64,000 nucleotides of DNA from assembly GCA_033439295.1 (NCBI GenBank), contig JAVTLE010000023.1, positions 1,240,001-1,304,000 of the forward strand, written 5' to 3'. This DNA comes from Deuterostichococcus epilithicus. Taxonomy: Eukaryota > Chlorophyta > Trebouxiophyceae > Prasiolales > Stichococcaceae. Made by a program: the position numbers and the translations under genes. Below, piece by piece: positions 52,291 to 63,237 of this stretch (position 1 is the first letter of the stretch; the number at the start of each line of letters is the position of its first letter). The notes under the pieces are model-generated. The model was not told the DNA's origin, did not search any database, and saw only the letters and a program-made list of their open reading frames with translations.

Positions 52291-53628
52291 ATGGTCGCCG
52301 TCGTCGGGCTCGCGGGCTCCACCCGTCTCCAGACCCCCAGTGAGCCGCGACCTTGCGCGAGTGGCCGGCGATGGATCGGCGCAAGCCTGCGTGCCTGATG
52401 CCCTGGCATAGGGATCAGCCAGCATGTACCGCCGCTGCCTTCTTGCGCTGCGATGCGGCGTGGTCGGGTCGACACTCACACAGATCATTGTGCCCTGGCT
52501 GCAGGCCTTGCTGGTGCCCGCCTGCAGAGCGCGCGCCGTACAGCCTTCAAGGCGGTCCGCACGATTACAGTCGCAGCGTGAGCGCCAGCACTGACGAATT
52601 ATCATGGATGTGCTGTGGTGAAGTGCATGAGGGTGGCAGAAGATGCAGGCGCGCAAAATGCGATTGGCGCAGGATTTACAATTGAGTCATGTGCTGCTCT
52701 GCGTGCAGGACCCCTGACTACCCCAAGGTGAACGGAAACCTCTCACACATACTTGCGCCTCAAGCAGTGTTTGCATTGGTACACCGCGCTCATTTCCAAA
52801 TATCCATCATGGTCTTACACCGAATTTTTGTCGCAGACCTGGCTGCCGAAGGACCCCATCGTCGTGGGCGCCGCCGTCGCCGGGTGAGTCGTCCTGTACA
52901 CAGCTCCACAGCGCCGGCAAACTGCACGATCTGTGCAGCTGGAGCACACGCGCGCTCTCTCAAGAGCGTGGTGCTGCCAATGGCGCGGGCATTCAGCGGA
53001 GGCGATGTGTAAGCAGGCACAGCCTTGAAGAACTTGCGAATCATGTATGCTCTCATGCAGGTGGGTGATTCCCAGCAACATCCCCACCTCGGCTCTGGGC
53101 GGCAAGTCGCTCTTTGGCGCCTTCACGCAGTCGATCGGGCAGGAGCTGGCGCACTTCCCCACCGGCCCCGCCCTGACCGACAAGTTCTGGTGCGCAGTGT
53201 TCTTATGAGCCAGCACGTCACGCCGTGTTCTCATAAGCCAGCATGTTCATGAAGCGGCATTGCCATCGGCTCGGGTTGTGTGGCAGTGCCGACCAATGAT
53301 GATGGGCATCACTATGGCGTCCAAGAAGCAACCTCATCTCAGCTGAACTTCACAGCTCTTGCAAATGCTGGCTGTACTGTGTGCAGGATCTACCTGATCA
53401 CCTGGCACGTGGGCCTCTTCCTGGCGCTGTTCCTGGGCCAGGTGCGGCGCGAAACTCCTTGCACCTGCCTGCTGACTGAGGAAGTGTTGCCGTGCCGACC
53501 TGCGACGGCCATCGCTCTGGTGCAGTCTGGTGAGAAAGCTGTGCTGCACTGACTGGCCGCCTGAGTCGAATTGCTTGCCTGCCACGCAGATCGGCGTCCA
53601 GGGCCGGAAGCAGGGCTACTTTGACTGA
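52291..53628 (+). CDS. PSAO: Photosystem I subunit O (PsaO)
   Basis: A small thylakoid membrane subunit of photosystem I near the LHCII docking site, used in state transitions. Exon 1 (52291-52339) gives MVAVVGLAGSTRLQTP. Exon 2 (52505-52577) joins 1+2 to give LAGARLQSARRTAFKAVRTI and TVAA, a typical plastid transit peptide. Exon 3 starts at 52709 (TPDYPK). The mature part is TWLPKDPIVVGAAVAGWVIP, SNIPTSALGGKSLFGAFTQS, IGQELAHFPTGPALTDKFW, IYLITWHVGLFLALFLGQIG and VQGRKQGYFD, ending at 53628. The SIGxELxHFPTGPAL and LxTWHxGLF blocks are hallmarks of PsaO. All five phase checks agree. This gene is the clearest evidence that the organism is a green alga or plant. Confidence 0.95.
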
Positions 53629-54513
53629 GCGCCGAGGGGAGGTCGTGCAGACGTCGAGAAGATCACGGTGGACATTGGCAGAGTTGGGTCACAATTGCAG
53701 TTGCAATGAAGAACAGATTTTGTGGCCGGCCGCCTCGGCAGGGCAGCGGCAGGGCAGCATTGTATCACCGTTTCCCGAGGAGCTCGTAGTGAGCACACCA
53801 CGTGTGAAACTTGTAAAGATGCAGTGACATGGTGAACATGCTGGTCACCACAACGTGCTGTGCCACCCACTCTCCCTCTCCTGTCCTGGCGCAGCAGGAT
53901 CACGCAAGGGTCAACCACTACTGTGGCAGAGCCTCGCCTAATGGCATCACTTCCAACGGGTGGTGTTTTCGCTTGCAGCACCCTTCAAGTTGTCGCAACA
54001 TTGATCTGCTGCTGCATGGGAAGTACTCAGAGGAAGAAAGACGTGGGAAGTTGCTGCAGGGAGGAATCTAGAGATATGCATGTTCTCGGGGCATGGGACG
54101 CTAATTACAGTGTTGCTTTTGCGTTGTGCCGGTGATCAAGCTTGCTGTGAACCTGCCTCGCTAGGAATATAGCAGCATATTATAGCCAACATTGGCATCC
54201 TGTCGATGTTGGACCCATCGCCGTGATGTATTTGTTCGCACATCCCAATCAAAGCCCGCTCCGCAACCACAGGCGGGAACACTGACACCGTGTTTGTCCT
54301 TGATTGCTGTCGCAGAGTGCCATCATTTGCCACCGCAAAACGCGCCTCAAACGTCCAGCGCCTATTCTCGTAGACGTGACCGGCTTCCACACTTCACGCG
54401 CACCTCCGCTGCGCGCCAGCCTTAATACTCGCTTTCAGCAACACTTCGAGCAGAGGTCGTTGTGTTGTGGCATTCCAAGCTAGATTGATCGTGAGGATAG
54501 ACCGCGTCAGCGC
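53629..54513. other. Intergenic region PSAO to RNA-binding protein gene
   Basis: About 885 bases holding the PSAO 3' flank and the promoter of the next gene. An 84-codon minus-strand frame at 54136-54390 has no supporting motif. No gene is called. Confidence 0.4.
53812..53816 (+). other. Candidate UGUAA polyadenylation signal of PSAO
   Basis: TGTAA lies 184 bases after the PSAO stop codon. Confidence 0.4.
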
Positions 54514-57500
54514 ATGGCGGATCCCGCTCTGCCGCCAGGTCCGCAGGAAGCGCCGCCCGGGCCGCAGTATGCTCCGGCGCAGCATGCTCAGACGGCCAAC
54601 GGCACAGACGTCCAGGCCTCCGGCCCGCCGTTCAAGGTGTACGTGGCCGGCGTGCCCAAGTCCTTTGCCGCTGAAGACTTGCAGCCATACTTTGAAAAGG
54701 TGCGGGGCGCCATCCGGCGCTTTCCTTGTGCATGGCACAAATTGCGGCACTGCATGCCGCTAATGCAGACACAAACAGGCAGATCAATAGTCCATTGTCT
54801 CATGTGCATCCCTGATCCTGCCATGCAACTCCTGCTCCTTGCAAATGCCAGCATGACCCTGCAGCCGGCTGCCGTCACCCCGCCCAGCCGGCACCCAGTT
54901 GTGAACCACATGTGCTGGGCGTGCAGTTCGGGGAGGTGTCGTCGACGGTGATCCTGGTGGAGAAGGGCGGCTCCGGCCTGTCGCGCGGCTGCGCATTCGT
55001 CAATTTTGGCACGCACGCGGGTGCTGCGGCGGCCATCTCGGCACTGGACAACCAGGTCATCCTGCCCGGTGGCCCCTACAACCTGCGGGTGAGGTGGCCC
55101 TAGGGAGACACGACCCAAGGAGTGGTTCACTATCGAACTTGTCTTGTCCGGTGGCAATGCAGCGTGCTGGTTTTTCTCCTACCATGCGCGAGGTCGGGCT
55201 TCATTGAGGTCCAAGACGTGCATCCTGTGCCATCAGCATGCCATCAAGACACGCAGCTTGTGCCATCACGCTCAAAAGCCTCGATGTCAGCATCGACATC
55301 TCTGATACACTGGAGCCATGTGCAGGTGCGCTTTGCCAACCGGCCAGGGGAGCGGCGGCTGCTGTCGGCGGGCCCAGCCGCCGTGCTGTCGGAAGAGGAC
55401 CGGAGGCGCATCTTCTTCACGCGAGGACCGCCCGGCGTCGCAGCCGACGTCATCACCAGTGCCTTCAGCCCCTATGGCGAGGTAACTTTTGTACCCCCAT
55501 CTTCCCCAATCCCGTTTTGGCATGCCGAACAACTTGCGCAGCCTGCCTGCGGCCGAGGTCATTGCCACCGTATCCAGCCTTTCAGACGAGGTGAGCGCTC
55601 TCCCTCTCCCTCTCCCTNTCNNNNCCATGTGCGCTCGCCCTCTCCCTCTCCCTCTCCCTCTCCCTCTCCCTCTCTCTCTCTCTCTCCCTCTCCCTCTCCC
55701 TCTCTGGCATGCTGGAACACACAACTGGAAATGCATGTCTGAGCCCGACTCAGTGAAGGAAGAAGGGCTCAGACTGAGAGCCCTTCTCAAGGCTCTCTTG
55801 TGTAAAGCTCACCAATGTGCATTGTACAAGGCTCGCTAATGTGCAGCGGACTGTATATCCTGGCTGGACTGCGGGCTGCTTGCAGCCCCTGCTGCGGGTT
55901 TGGTTGTCTGCAAGTGCCATTGTCTTCTGGCATGTGTCTTACATGCCTGCCCTGGGGCCTGCAAACCAATGTGATCACCCCTACTGACTGATGTAAGCAC
56001 CTCCCATGAGCCCACAGATGGAGGTGACCAACCTGTTCCCGTACAAGGCCACAGGCACGAAGGAGGTTGGAGGCGCTTTGCTGCCTGCTGGTGGTGCAGA
56101 GTGACACCATCGCTTCCTGTGGCTTGCAGATCCAGGAGACCAACCTGTTTCCCGACAAAGCCACGGGCGCGACGAAGGGCTGCGGATTCGTGACCTTCAA
56201 GAGCCAGGAGCAGGCGACCAATGCGATGGCGGCGCTGAACGGCACGCTGCAGCTGCCGGTGCGGTGACGGGGATAGGAGGTTGCACTCGCCAGCGCTGGG
56301 TTGCATGCCAAAATTGTGCTGCATCACTGCAGAGACCCAGGATGCTTGCAACACAGCAACACTACCAGCATCGGCAGATGCGTGCGCACATGGTTGTGAG
56401 AGTGTGCCTGAGGTGGCGATCGCGCACGCGAAGGGCACACACTCAGCCCTAATAGCTGCCCCTCCCGCAGGGTGCCGCCGCCCCAATGAGCGCGAGCCCG
56501 AAAATTTATTTCAAATTAAAACCTGGGCGGACCGCCCGGAGCTCATCCAGAAGCTGAGCATGGGCGCACTTTCTTTCGTCAACCAACACTTTGGCAACAC
56601 TTTCGCACTGTTTGCAGGGTGTCGCCGCCTTGATGAGCGTGAGCTGGGCGGACCCGGAGCGGCGGCAGGCCCTCAAGCGCAAGTTTGCCGGCGAGCAGGA
56701 GCCCGAACGCCAGGTGAGCGGCTTTGCTATCGCAGCGGCCCTTGCTCGATGCCCTCCAGCGCAAGTTTGCTGGCGAGCAGGAGCTGGGCGAATGGCTGCT
56801 CTGCTGCGCCTGCAGCTCGCTTGTTGCGTGCGCTTGCGTGCGCTGGGGTCTGTACAACCCTAGGCGCAGTTGTGGTGAGGGAAGTGAGAGGGCCTGCCCG
56901 CGTTTTGAAATGCGGCTTTGTTGGGATGTGACCAAAACCTCCGGCGCTGTGTGGCCAAGGCACTGTTGTGCGCGCCGCCGTGTATCGCAGGTGGAAAGCT
57001 TCCCCTGATTTCCCACCCAAGTGTCGCGGGTATCCCGCGCAGGTGTTCTTTGCAAAGGTGCCGCGCTCGGCGACGGAGTCGGACGTTATGGCCCTGTTTG
57101 CGGGCCTGGGCGCGGTGCAGGACGTGGTGCTGTTCAAGGCCTCTGGCGCGCAGCACCACAAGGTGAGCAGGAAGTACAACCGGTTGGGGGCTGCAACCGT
57201 TTTGTTTCTTGAGTGGGCCTGCGCTCCCTGCCCACTTGCGGCACTTGTCTTGGTTCTGCCTGTTCAAGGCCTCCGGCGCGCAGAAGCACAAGGTGAGCGG
57301 TCTTGACCGGAAGTGGCAGACCTGCCGGCGACATGCGGAACCGCTGCATGTCGTACCAGGGTGCTGTACTGGAAGACCCCACCAATACTTTGTAAGATCA
57401 AAGATGGGCGCCCGGCGCCTGGCGCCGCGAGGTGCAGAGCTTGGCCTTGGGTCGGACCAGGACGCACCGCCGGGAATCACCGCAAGCATCTTGATGCTGC

Positions 57501-59741
57501 TTGTATCCGGTCCAACCCGCCCTGCGCGCACCCGTCACGCATTGCAGCCTGGCGGCACATCCGCGGGCGCCTTCCTGTCCTGTGGAGCGTGCACTAGTCA
57601 GGTTTTAGGGTTTAGGGTTTAGGGACCCTGATGCCGCCAGGCCCTCTTGGCTTGGTAGGCTCCTATCAACACGGTCTGGTCATCATCAAGTGCATAAGTA
57701 TGGATGGGCGACGCTGTCCACGCTCTCTCCACTTGTGCTGCAGGGGTGCGGGCTGGCGACTTTCGTGGACCACCAGTCAGCGGCGGATGCAATCCTGGCG
57801 CTGGACGGCGTCTACATGTGGCCCAATTTCCACGACCCCATGGTGAGGTGTTTGCTTTGACGAACGTGGTTTGAAGTCTCGCACTTGGATTTCCTGAGCC
57901 GAAATCCCGCCGCCCATGGCCTGACCTCGAAGATGCTGTTGTCCACCATACGATGGCATGCCGACACGGCGTTCGAAGCGGCCTCGTGCCCCGGCCGCCC
58001 CCAGGTCGTGCTGCCCAAATATTTTTGTCACCTCACAACTTGCCCATGCACATTTCGAGCCCTGGGATGTCACACGTGCAGTTGAATTGCATCTCATCAA
58101 ACTCAGTGTGTGCATGCAGGTGGTCAAGTGGATGGACCGGTCGCTGCAGAAGAGCAAGCGGCTCGACGGCAGCTGGGCTGCGTGGCCCGGGCAGGGGCAG
58201 GGGCAGGGTTCAGGGCAGCAGCCGGGGGAATACGGCCATGGGGCGCAGGCGACGCACGCCAGTCTTCAGCAGCAGCAGGCCGCCGCGCAGACAGCGCAGC
58301 AGCAGTGGGAGCAGTGGCAGCAGAGCCGCGGCGGCAATGGCGGCGGCGGCGGCAGCCAGCAGGTGAGCTGGGCAAGCTTTCTTGTTGAACGGTCATGTCT
58401 AACAGCTAGTCATGCTGCCACTCGCCCTGCTATCAAACGCCACTGTGCCGGCAGCTGCGCACCCCTGCGGCTGCACTGTCGCAGTCGGGCGCTGGCTCTG
58501 GCCCCTGTGTGAGCCAACGGAAGCAGCAGAGCGGGTTTGCAGCTCTGCAAACCAAACGTGTGATGAGCTGTGACCGCCACCACCATGTGCGGCAGGACTG
58601 GCAGGCGCCAGCCGGCAGCGCCAGCCACAGCGCGCAGCATGCGCTGTGGGACGGAGGCGCCGCTGCGGGCCAGGACCTGTACCCTCCGCCAGATGGCGGC
58701 CAGCACTACAGCTGCAGCCAGCAGTATGGCGCTGGCGGCCAGTACGGCGGGCAGCAATACGGCGGCGGGCAGCAGTATGAGGGGCAGCAGTCGTATGCCG
58801 CGGCGCCGCAGCAGCAGGGGCAGCAGCATGGCGGCTGGGAGGCAGCGCCGCCACAGGGGGGCGGGTATGGCGCCCCCGGGCAGCAGCCGCTGCCGCAGTA
58901 TGCGCCACAGGGGGGCTACGGCCAGCCGCCGCCGACGCAGGGTGGCAGCGGCAGCTACGTTCAGGGCGGCTATGCTGCGCCGCCGGCCCAGGGGCGGAAT
59001 TACGAGGTGCGACGCTCCCCCTCGCGCCAGCGCTCGTTGATTGAGTAAAGCAAAAGCGGCGTGATCGACAAAACCTGGTGCTGCCAACAACAGCAGGGTC
59101 TCTGGGTCTCTGCATTGACCCAGCAGCTCATTGTGTCGACTGCACAGACTGCACGACATGCAAGAGGACGGTGGCATTCTGACATGTCGCTGCGGCAAAC
59201 GCTTGGCTTGCCCTCTCGCACTTGAACAACCTAGGTCATTTTCCGAATACAGCAGGCGTCGACGGCGGGTCTGGTCCCGCAGTATGGCGCGCAGCCCGAC
59301 TGGCAGCCGCTGCAGCAGCACCAACCGCCTGCCTACGGCACGCCGCCCGCCGCCGGCGCCGGCAGCTATGGCCCGCCGCCGGCTGATGGCACCTACGGCG
59401 CCCCGCCGGCAGGCAGCTATGCCGCGGCGCCGCCGGTCGGCGGCTATACGGGCAGTGCCAGCTACTCTGCACCGCCATTGGCAGACGGCTACTCTGCGCC
59501 GCAGCAGCAGGGCAGCTACTCTGCGCCGCCGCAGCAGGGCGGATACTCCGCGCCGCCGCCGCAGCAGCCGCCAGGGCACTCCGCCGCCGCCGCTGGGCCG
59601 CTGTTCCCTTTGGACCCCCCCGGCGGCCCACCCAGTGGCGGCCCCCCGCACACCATGCCGCCGCATGGCTATGGCGCTGCGGCGCCGGCGGGTGCGTTGC
59701 TGCCGCCGCCGGCCGGCGGGTACCCACTGCCGCACTACTGA
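54514..59741 (+). CDS. Three-RRM RNA-binding protein (FCA/CELF-like) with Gln/Gly/Pro-rich tail
   Basis: An RNA-binding protein with three RRM domains. It starts at 54514 with MADPALPPGPQEAPPGP. RRM1: FKVYVAGVPKSFAAEDLQPY, FGEVSSTVILVEKGG and SRGCAFVNFG, with NQVILPGGPYNLR and VRFANRPGERR; this last block resembles plant FCA. RRM2: RRIFFTRGPPGVAADVITSA, FSPYGE joined to IQETNLFPDKATGATKGCGF. A link GVAALMSVSWADPERR follows. RRM3: VFFAKVPRSATESDVMALFA, QDVVLFKASGAQHHK, GCGLATFVDHQSAADAIL and MVVKWMDRSLQKSKR. The tail is prion-like: Gln/Gly/Tyr repeats (QQYGGGQQYEGQQSYAAAP), then SYSAPPQQGGYSAPPPQQPP, ending PLPHY at 59741. The last exon follows a donor at NYE|GTGCGA; without that splice the frame stops at 59048. 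Five exon-edge copies, a CT-rich microsatellite and an assembly gap occur in introns. Confidence 0.82.
55552..55594 (+). repeat. Exon-edge copy: RRM2 exon end plus donor
   Basis: A copy of 55443-55485. The real exon ends ADVITSAFSPYGE|GTAA and the copy reads AEVIATVSSLSDE|GTGA. It lies 109 bases downstream. Confidence 0.75.
55600..55705. repeat. CCCTCT microsatellite with unresolved bases
   Basis: A pyrimidine-rich CCCTCT/CT tract in an intron, interrupted by Ns at 55619 and 55621-55624. The assembler evidently failed to resolve it, so its true length is unknown. Confidence 0.85.
56020..56066 (+). repeat. Exon-edge copy or alternative exon: RRM2 second exon
   Basis: ACAG|ATGGAGGTGACCAACC and the following bases copy the real exon at 56130-56180. 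The copy reads EVTNLFPYKATGTKE and the real exon reads QETNLFPDKATGATKG. It has its own acceptor and a following GTTGGA. Confidence 0.85.
56466..56500 (+). repeat. Exon-edge copy: acceptor plus exon start before GVAALMSVSWA
   Basis: GCAG|GGTGCCGCCGCCCCAA copies GCAG|GGTGTCGCCGCCTTGA at 56613-56650, about 148 bases upstream. Confidence 0.85.
56735..56790 (+). repeat. Exon-edge copy: exon end near KRKFAGEQE
   Basis: CGCAAGTTTGCTGGCGAGCA copies CGCAAGTTTGCCGGCGAGCA at about 56679-56698. It lies about 80 bases downstream of the real exon end. Confidence 0.8.
57257..57302 (+). repeat. Exon-edge copy: RRM3 exon end plus donor
   Basis: A copy of 57128-57172. The real exon ends LFKASGAQHHK|GTGAGC and the copy ends LFKASGAQKHK|GTGAGC. 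It lies 129 bases downstream, with the donor intact. Confidence 0.9.
57603..57624. repeat. Interstitial telomere repeat (TTTAGGG)3 in RRM-gene intron
   Basis: Three nearly perfect TTTAGGG units between the RRM3 donor copy and the next exon (GCGLATFVDH). Confidence 0.85.
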
Positions 59742-60898
59742 CGCATTCGCATCCGGCGGTGTGCTCCACGAGGGTGATGTGGCCAGGCGCAACATCGAGG
59801 AGGCGCTTCCCCATCACCGGACCAACCCGCACCGTCACTCGTCCCGCCCGCCAAGGAGGTCGCTCACAGTTGATCGCTCCAAAAGTTGAAGCCTCTGAGC
59901 ATGACATCGAAGCCTCTTGACGAAAGCTATAACTAAGAGCCGATTGGTGCTGTCCAAATACTCATTTAAGCCCAAACTGAGATAAATGGCCGAGCTCGAG
60001 GAAGGCCATAGGTAATGGGCCGCTCGCTCATGCATTCATCCATTTTGCTGGCTGTCACGAGCAAGCCTTTACAAACCTTTACCTAAAGGTGCTGCAGCCA
60101 TTCAAAATCTAACAGGCAATGCTTGTGCAAAATCTTACTTCAAGGTTGCTGATCAAGCCCATGCAGACGTGATCCAATTTCCAGAAGGTGTTATCCGCCT
60201 TGATTCAAGACCAACATCACCAGACTTGTTTGAGTTGTGATGGTCACCAGCATCGGTCGACCGGCAGCGCACGGCTGCACACTCTTCTCAGGTCGATCTC
60301 CAGGACTCTCCACTCTGTTCAATTCAAAACCCAATGACCATCTTCAAAACCAACAATCAATTCAAAACCAACAATCAACCGGAAAAAAACCAACAAAAAC
60401 AATACATACAAATCACATCACTTCGAAATTTCAAACGAAGCATTCCCTAATTGCTTAGGATCTGAAAGGTCAGATGGAGTGCGCCTGTATTCCTGCCTGA
60501 ACTGAGGCGGCGTCTGCAAGCCTTTCAACGAGTCGAGAGCAAGGCACCAGCTTGCCCAAGCAATCAGTGGTCATCGGCGCGATCGGCGCTGGCCGTGCCC
60601 ACGCCGCTGAACAGACCGCTGCGATGCTGCCGCGGCTTCCACGCGTCAGCCAGGTAAGGGTTCACAGGCGGCTGCAACAAGCCATGAGGGCGGCCGAAAT
60701 TCTCTGGAACTTGGTCGCCATTCCTGCGGACAGGGGAAATGTGTTCCAACATGCAAGCATTGCGGATTATTGGGTGTTGTGTTCGCTGTACGTGGAGCTG
60801 TAATTGACAGCAGCAACATTCCCAATCCAAGAACCTGAGCGCCACCAATTCATAAATGCAAAATCATCACAAGTCACGTCTCACATCAGAAAAATGCC
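59742..60898. other. Convergent 3' flanks, RNA-binding gene and J-protein gene
   Basis: The largest gap in the window, about 1.16 kb, AT-richer in 59930-60470. It holds a perfect 18-bp tandem repeat. No coding exon is supported on either strand. Confidence 0.5.
60343..60378. repeat. 18-bp perfect tandem duplication
   Basis: TTCAAAACCAACAATCAA occurs twice in tandem within an AT-rich intergenic stretch. Confidence 0.9.
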
Positions 60899-61570
60899 TC
60901 ACGCTGCAAAGTAGATGCCCGTCAGCATCAGCGGCACACACAGAGCCGTGGCCACCATGCCATTGCTGAAGCGCCGTGCGGGAGTGCGCGCCCACTGGTA
61001 TGTCCGCCGCGGCCGGTCCGGATCATATGCAGGCGGTTTGAAGTGCGTCCTCCCTCCGCCTGCGCGTCAGCGAGGCATGAGTACGTAATGGCAGCGAGGC
61101 AGCCGCTGCATTCCTGTGCCATGGACGCCGTCTGGAGCCGATGCAGTTTGGCACTGCCTCACGGCCTGACAAAAGGGCCTGATACGACCGCTTGCGCGCA
61201 TTGCATGTCAGGACCGTCGTCTCAATGCGGCAGTTTCCGAATGGCCACACAAAGCTCGTATCCTCTCTGGGCTCGCCTGTGTGCAGCCGGGTGTAGGCCT
61301 CGGCAACCGCCCGGAACCGCGTCTCCGCCTCTGCCCGCTGGTCGACTGGAAAAAGATCCGGGTGGTGCTGCAAGCACAGCTTGCGATACGCCGACTTTAC
61401 CTGGGCGCGGGGGGCACGATAGGATCGTCGCCATTCCAGTGAGACAATGCTAGCAACAGCGCATGGTGAACAGAATCAGAAGCGCCTATGACAGGATGTT
61501 CAAAGTAGCAACAATATACCTCGTCCTTTGTAGCGTTTCTAGACACGCCCAGCAAGTCCCAGTCGCTCAT
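60899..61570 (-). CDS. J-domain co-chaperone with C-terminal membrane helix
   Basis: A small DnaJ-type protein that would stimulate an Hsp70. Exon 1 from 61570 reads MSDWDLLGVSRNATKDE; it joins in phase 0 to VKSAYRKLCLQHHPDLFPVD (with the catalytic HPD loop) and AEAETRFRAVAEAYTRLHTG. The last exon reads YDPDRPRRTYQWARTPARRF, then one hydrophobic helix (SNGMVATALCVPLMLTGIYF) and the stop at 60899. The J domain is N-terminal and the single helix is C-terminal, so this is a tail-anchored type III J protein, with the J domain probably on the cytosolic or stromal face. There is no G/F region or zinc finger. A middle exon border near 61260 is not certain. It is divergent from the small membrane protein gene at 62021. 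Confidence 0.82.
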
Positions 61571-62020
61571 CTATCCTCCCAAGGCGAGCGAGGGTGCCTG
61601 CATGCCTCTCATATAACCTTGTGCAACGTTGTGCGTCGCAAACTGCGCAGCACGCAGTGGAGCAATGCAAGCAGATGAGGTGGTTGCACTTCACTCGATA
61701 ATTCAGCGAGTGTGATAGGCTGGTGAGCAGCTCTCAAAGCCAGCCACGACAATGCCGCCGAGTCACCAGTGGCGGAGAACTTACCGAAAAATAGGGGATA
61801 CTAAGTCTACCAAAAGTTGGATTTAGTATCCCCTGGGAAAAGTAGATAAAAGATCGCCTCGACAGATTTGCGCGTGCAATCGAGCGCGTTGGGTTGCGGC
61901 TGCACGAATTGCTTACTTGAACACCCGCTACACATTCACCAAAGCATTTTGTTGCAACTGATACCCGCACAGCGCCTTCGCACCGACTCGGACAGCCAAG
62001 GTCTAGGACTCCAACTCACC
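61571..62020. other. Divergent promoter region of J protein and small membrane protein
   Basis: 450 bases between two divergent starts. It contains a 40-bp hairpin. No other element was recognised. Confidence 0.4.
61794..61833. repeat. Hairpin with perfect 11-bp arms
   Basis: GGGGATACTAA (61794-61804) and TTAGTATCCCC (61823-61833) are exact reverse complements separated by 18 bases. There is no target duplication next to it that I can see. Confidence 0.85.
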
Positions 62021-62789
62021 ATGGCCGTCTTGCAGGTGCAGACACCGCGTGCAGCGCTGCAGCCGGTGCAGCGCGGTGCTGCCTCCCTCCCAAGGCAGTT
62101 CCAGGGCGCTGGCTCGCTTCTCAGACAGCGCACGGTCGCGACGCGGGCCTCGCGCACCACAATTTCAGCCAAGCTTGCAAAGTCACAGGGCCCCCAGCTG
62201 CCTGCTGTTTCGGTAAGCCACATCCAATGTGCAAACGTGCTACAGAGCGCAGAAATCATATGCTGCCTCGATCATGCAACAGTCGCCGCAGCCGGGGCAT
62301 AGAATGGCACGCAGCATGCCTATGGCGGCGGAGCTGGGTCCACCTGGGCTCAGAAGCTGCACTGAGGTGATCATTGCCCAATGCAGGCGGTCGACATTGT
62401 GTCCAGCGGGCTAGGGGCGATGGTGTGCACCTCCTTCTTCGTCAGCCGCGGTCAGGCACGTGCCAGTTTATGGCATCCGCACAACACTTCAGATAGTATC
62501 GTGCTGATTGGGCAGTCCATGCGGTCATGCACCAGCGGCAGGGCTTGTGATGATGAGCAAGTTTCATACTCGTGAATTTGTGCAATGCAGGACCCATTCG
62601 AGGCGCTCACTGTCACAGCCGTGTCCATTGTCTTGGCGCTGGTGCGGCATTCGAACGCCACGCTTGTCGGCATTGTTTTTGCTCAAGAGCTTCGCATTTT
62701 GTTGTTTTCTACAGCAGGCGGCAGCAGCTCGCTCACTTTCGCTTTGCTTCATGCAGGCGCTGAACCAGTTGTTGTTCAGCAGCGAGTGA
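62021..62789 (+). CDS. Small predicted plastid membrane protein, unknown function
   Basis: I do not recognise a family. Four exons from ATG 62021 give about 115 residues: a basic leader (MAVLQVQTPRAALQPVQRGA, then LLRQRTVATRASRTTISAKL) that looks like a plastid transit peptide, then AVDIVSSGLGAMVCTSFFVS and DPFEALTVTAVSIVLA joined to ALNQLLFSSE, ending at 62789. The mature part is two hydrophobic stretches separated by a short polar turn, so a two-helix membrane protein is likely. The join after SRGQ needs a GC donor (CAG|GCACGT at 62456). The alternative donor TTC|GTCAGC at 62441 is also in phase and would drop VSRGQ. The location and length suggest a thylakoid or envelope accessory protein, which is inference only. 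Confidence 0.6.
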
Positions 62790-63237
62790 TGGGCATGAGT
62801 GTGTATATGCCCATCCCACCGTCTGTACAACAGCCTTCATGTTGGCCGCGCTCTGTCGTGACCAATGTTGGGAAAGGTCTCTCGGTAGCTGGTTTTAGTG
62901 TGGTAGTTGACAAATCTTTGTCAGCACATTTTGTGGGGAGAAAAGCCTGACTGCTCTCGGCAAGTTGTTCGGGAATTGCTGCCTCGGACTTTGTCAGTGT
63001 CTGCAAGCTACTGGGTGCATTCGGTGTATCAGTGTGTAGGTAGATTTGTAAGTCCCAAGGCTCCAGGGCACTGGCGTCAATGCCACCGAGCCAATTCTTC
63101 CGGCACGACCGCCCCCCTCCTCCCTGCCTTCCGAGGCGGGCCGGAAGGATGCAAGCAAGCAAATAAAACCTTTATCCCAGCAGCAGCCAATGCTGGAGGA
63201 GATTTTCCCTCTGTCTTTTTCCATTTCCTTCCAACCG
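62790..63237. other. Convergent 3' flanks, small membrane protein and right-edge gene
   Basis: About 450 bases between stop codons. No gene or recognisable element. Confidence 0.4.

Noticed and set aside
54136-54390. 84-codon minus-strand gene between PSAO and the RRM gene
   Set aside because: No motif, no splice partners and ordinary composition; a frame of this length is expected by chance in GC-rich DNA.
58410-59795. 461-codon open frame on the minus strand
   Set aside because: It is antisense to the GC-rich Gln/Gly/Pro repeat tail of the RRM gene. Its composition (Arg/Leu/Ala low complexity) is the shadow of that repeat.
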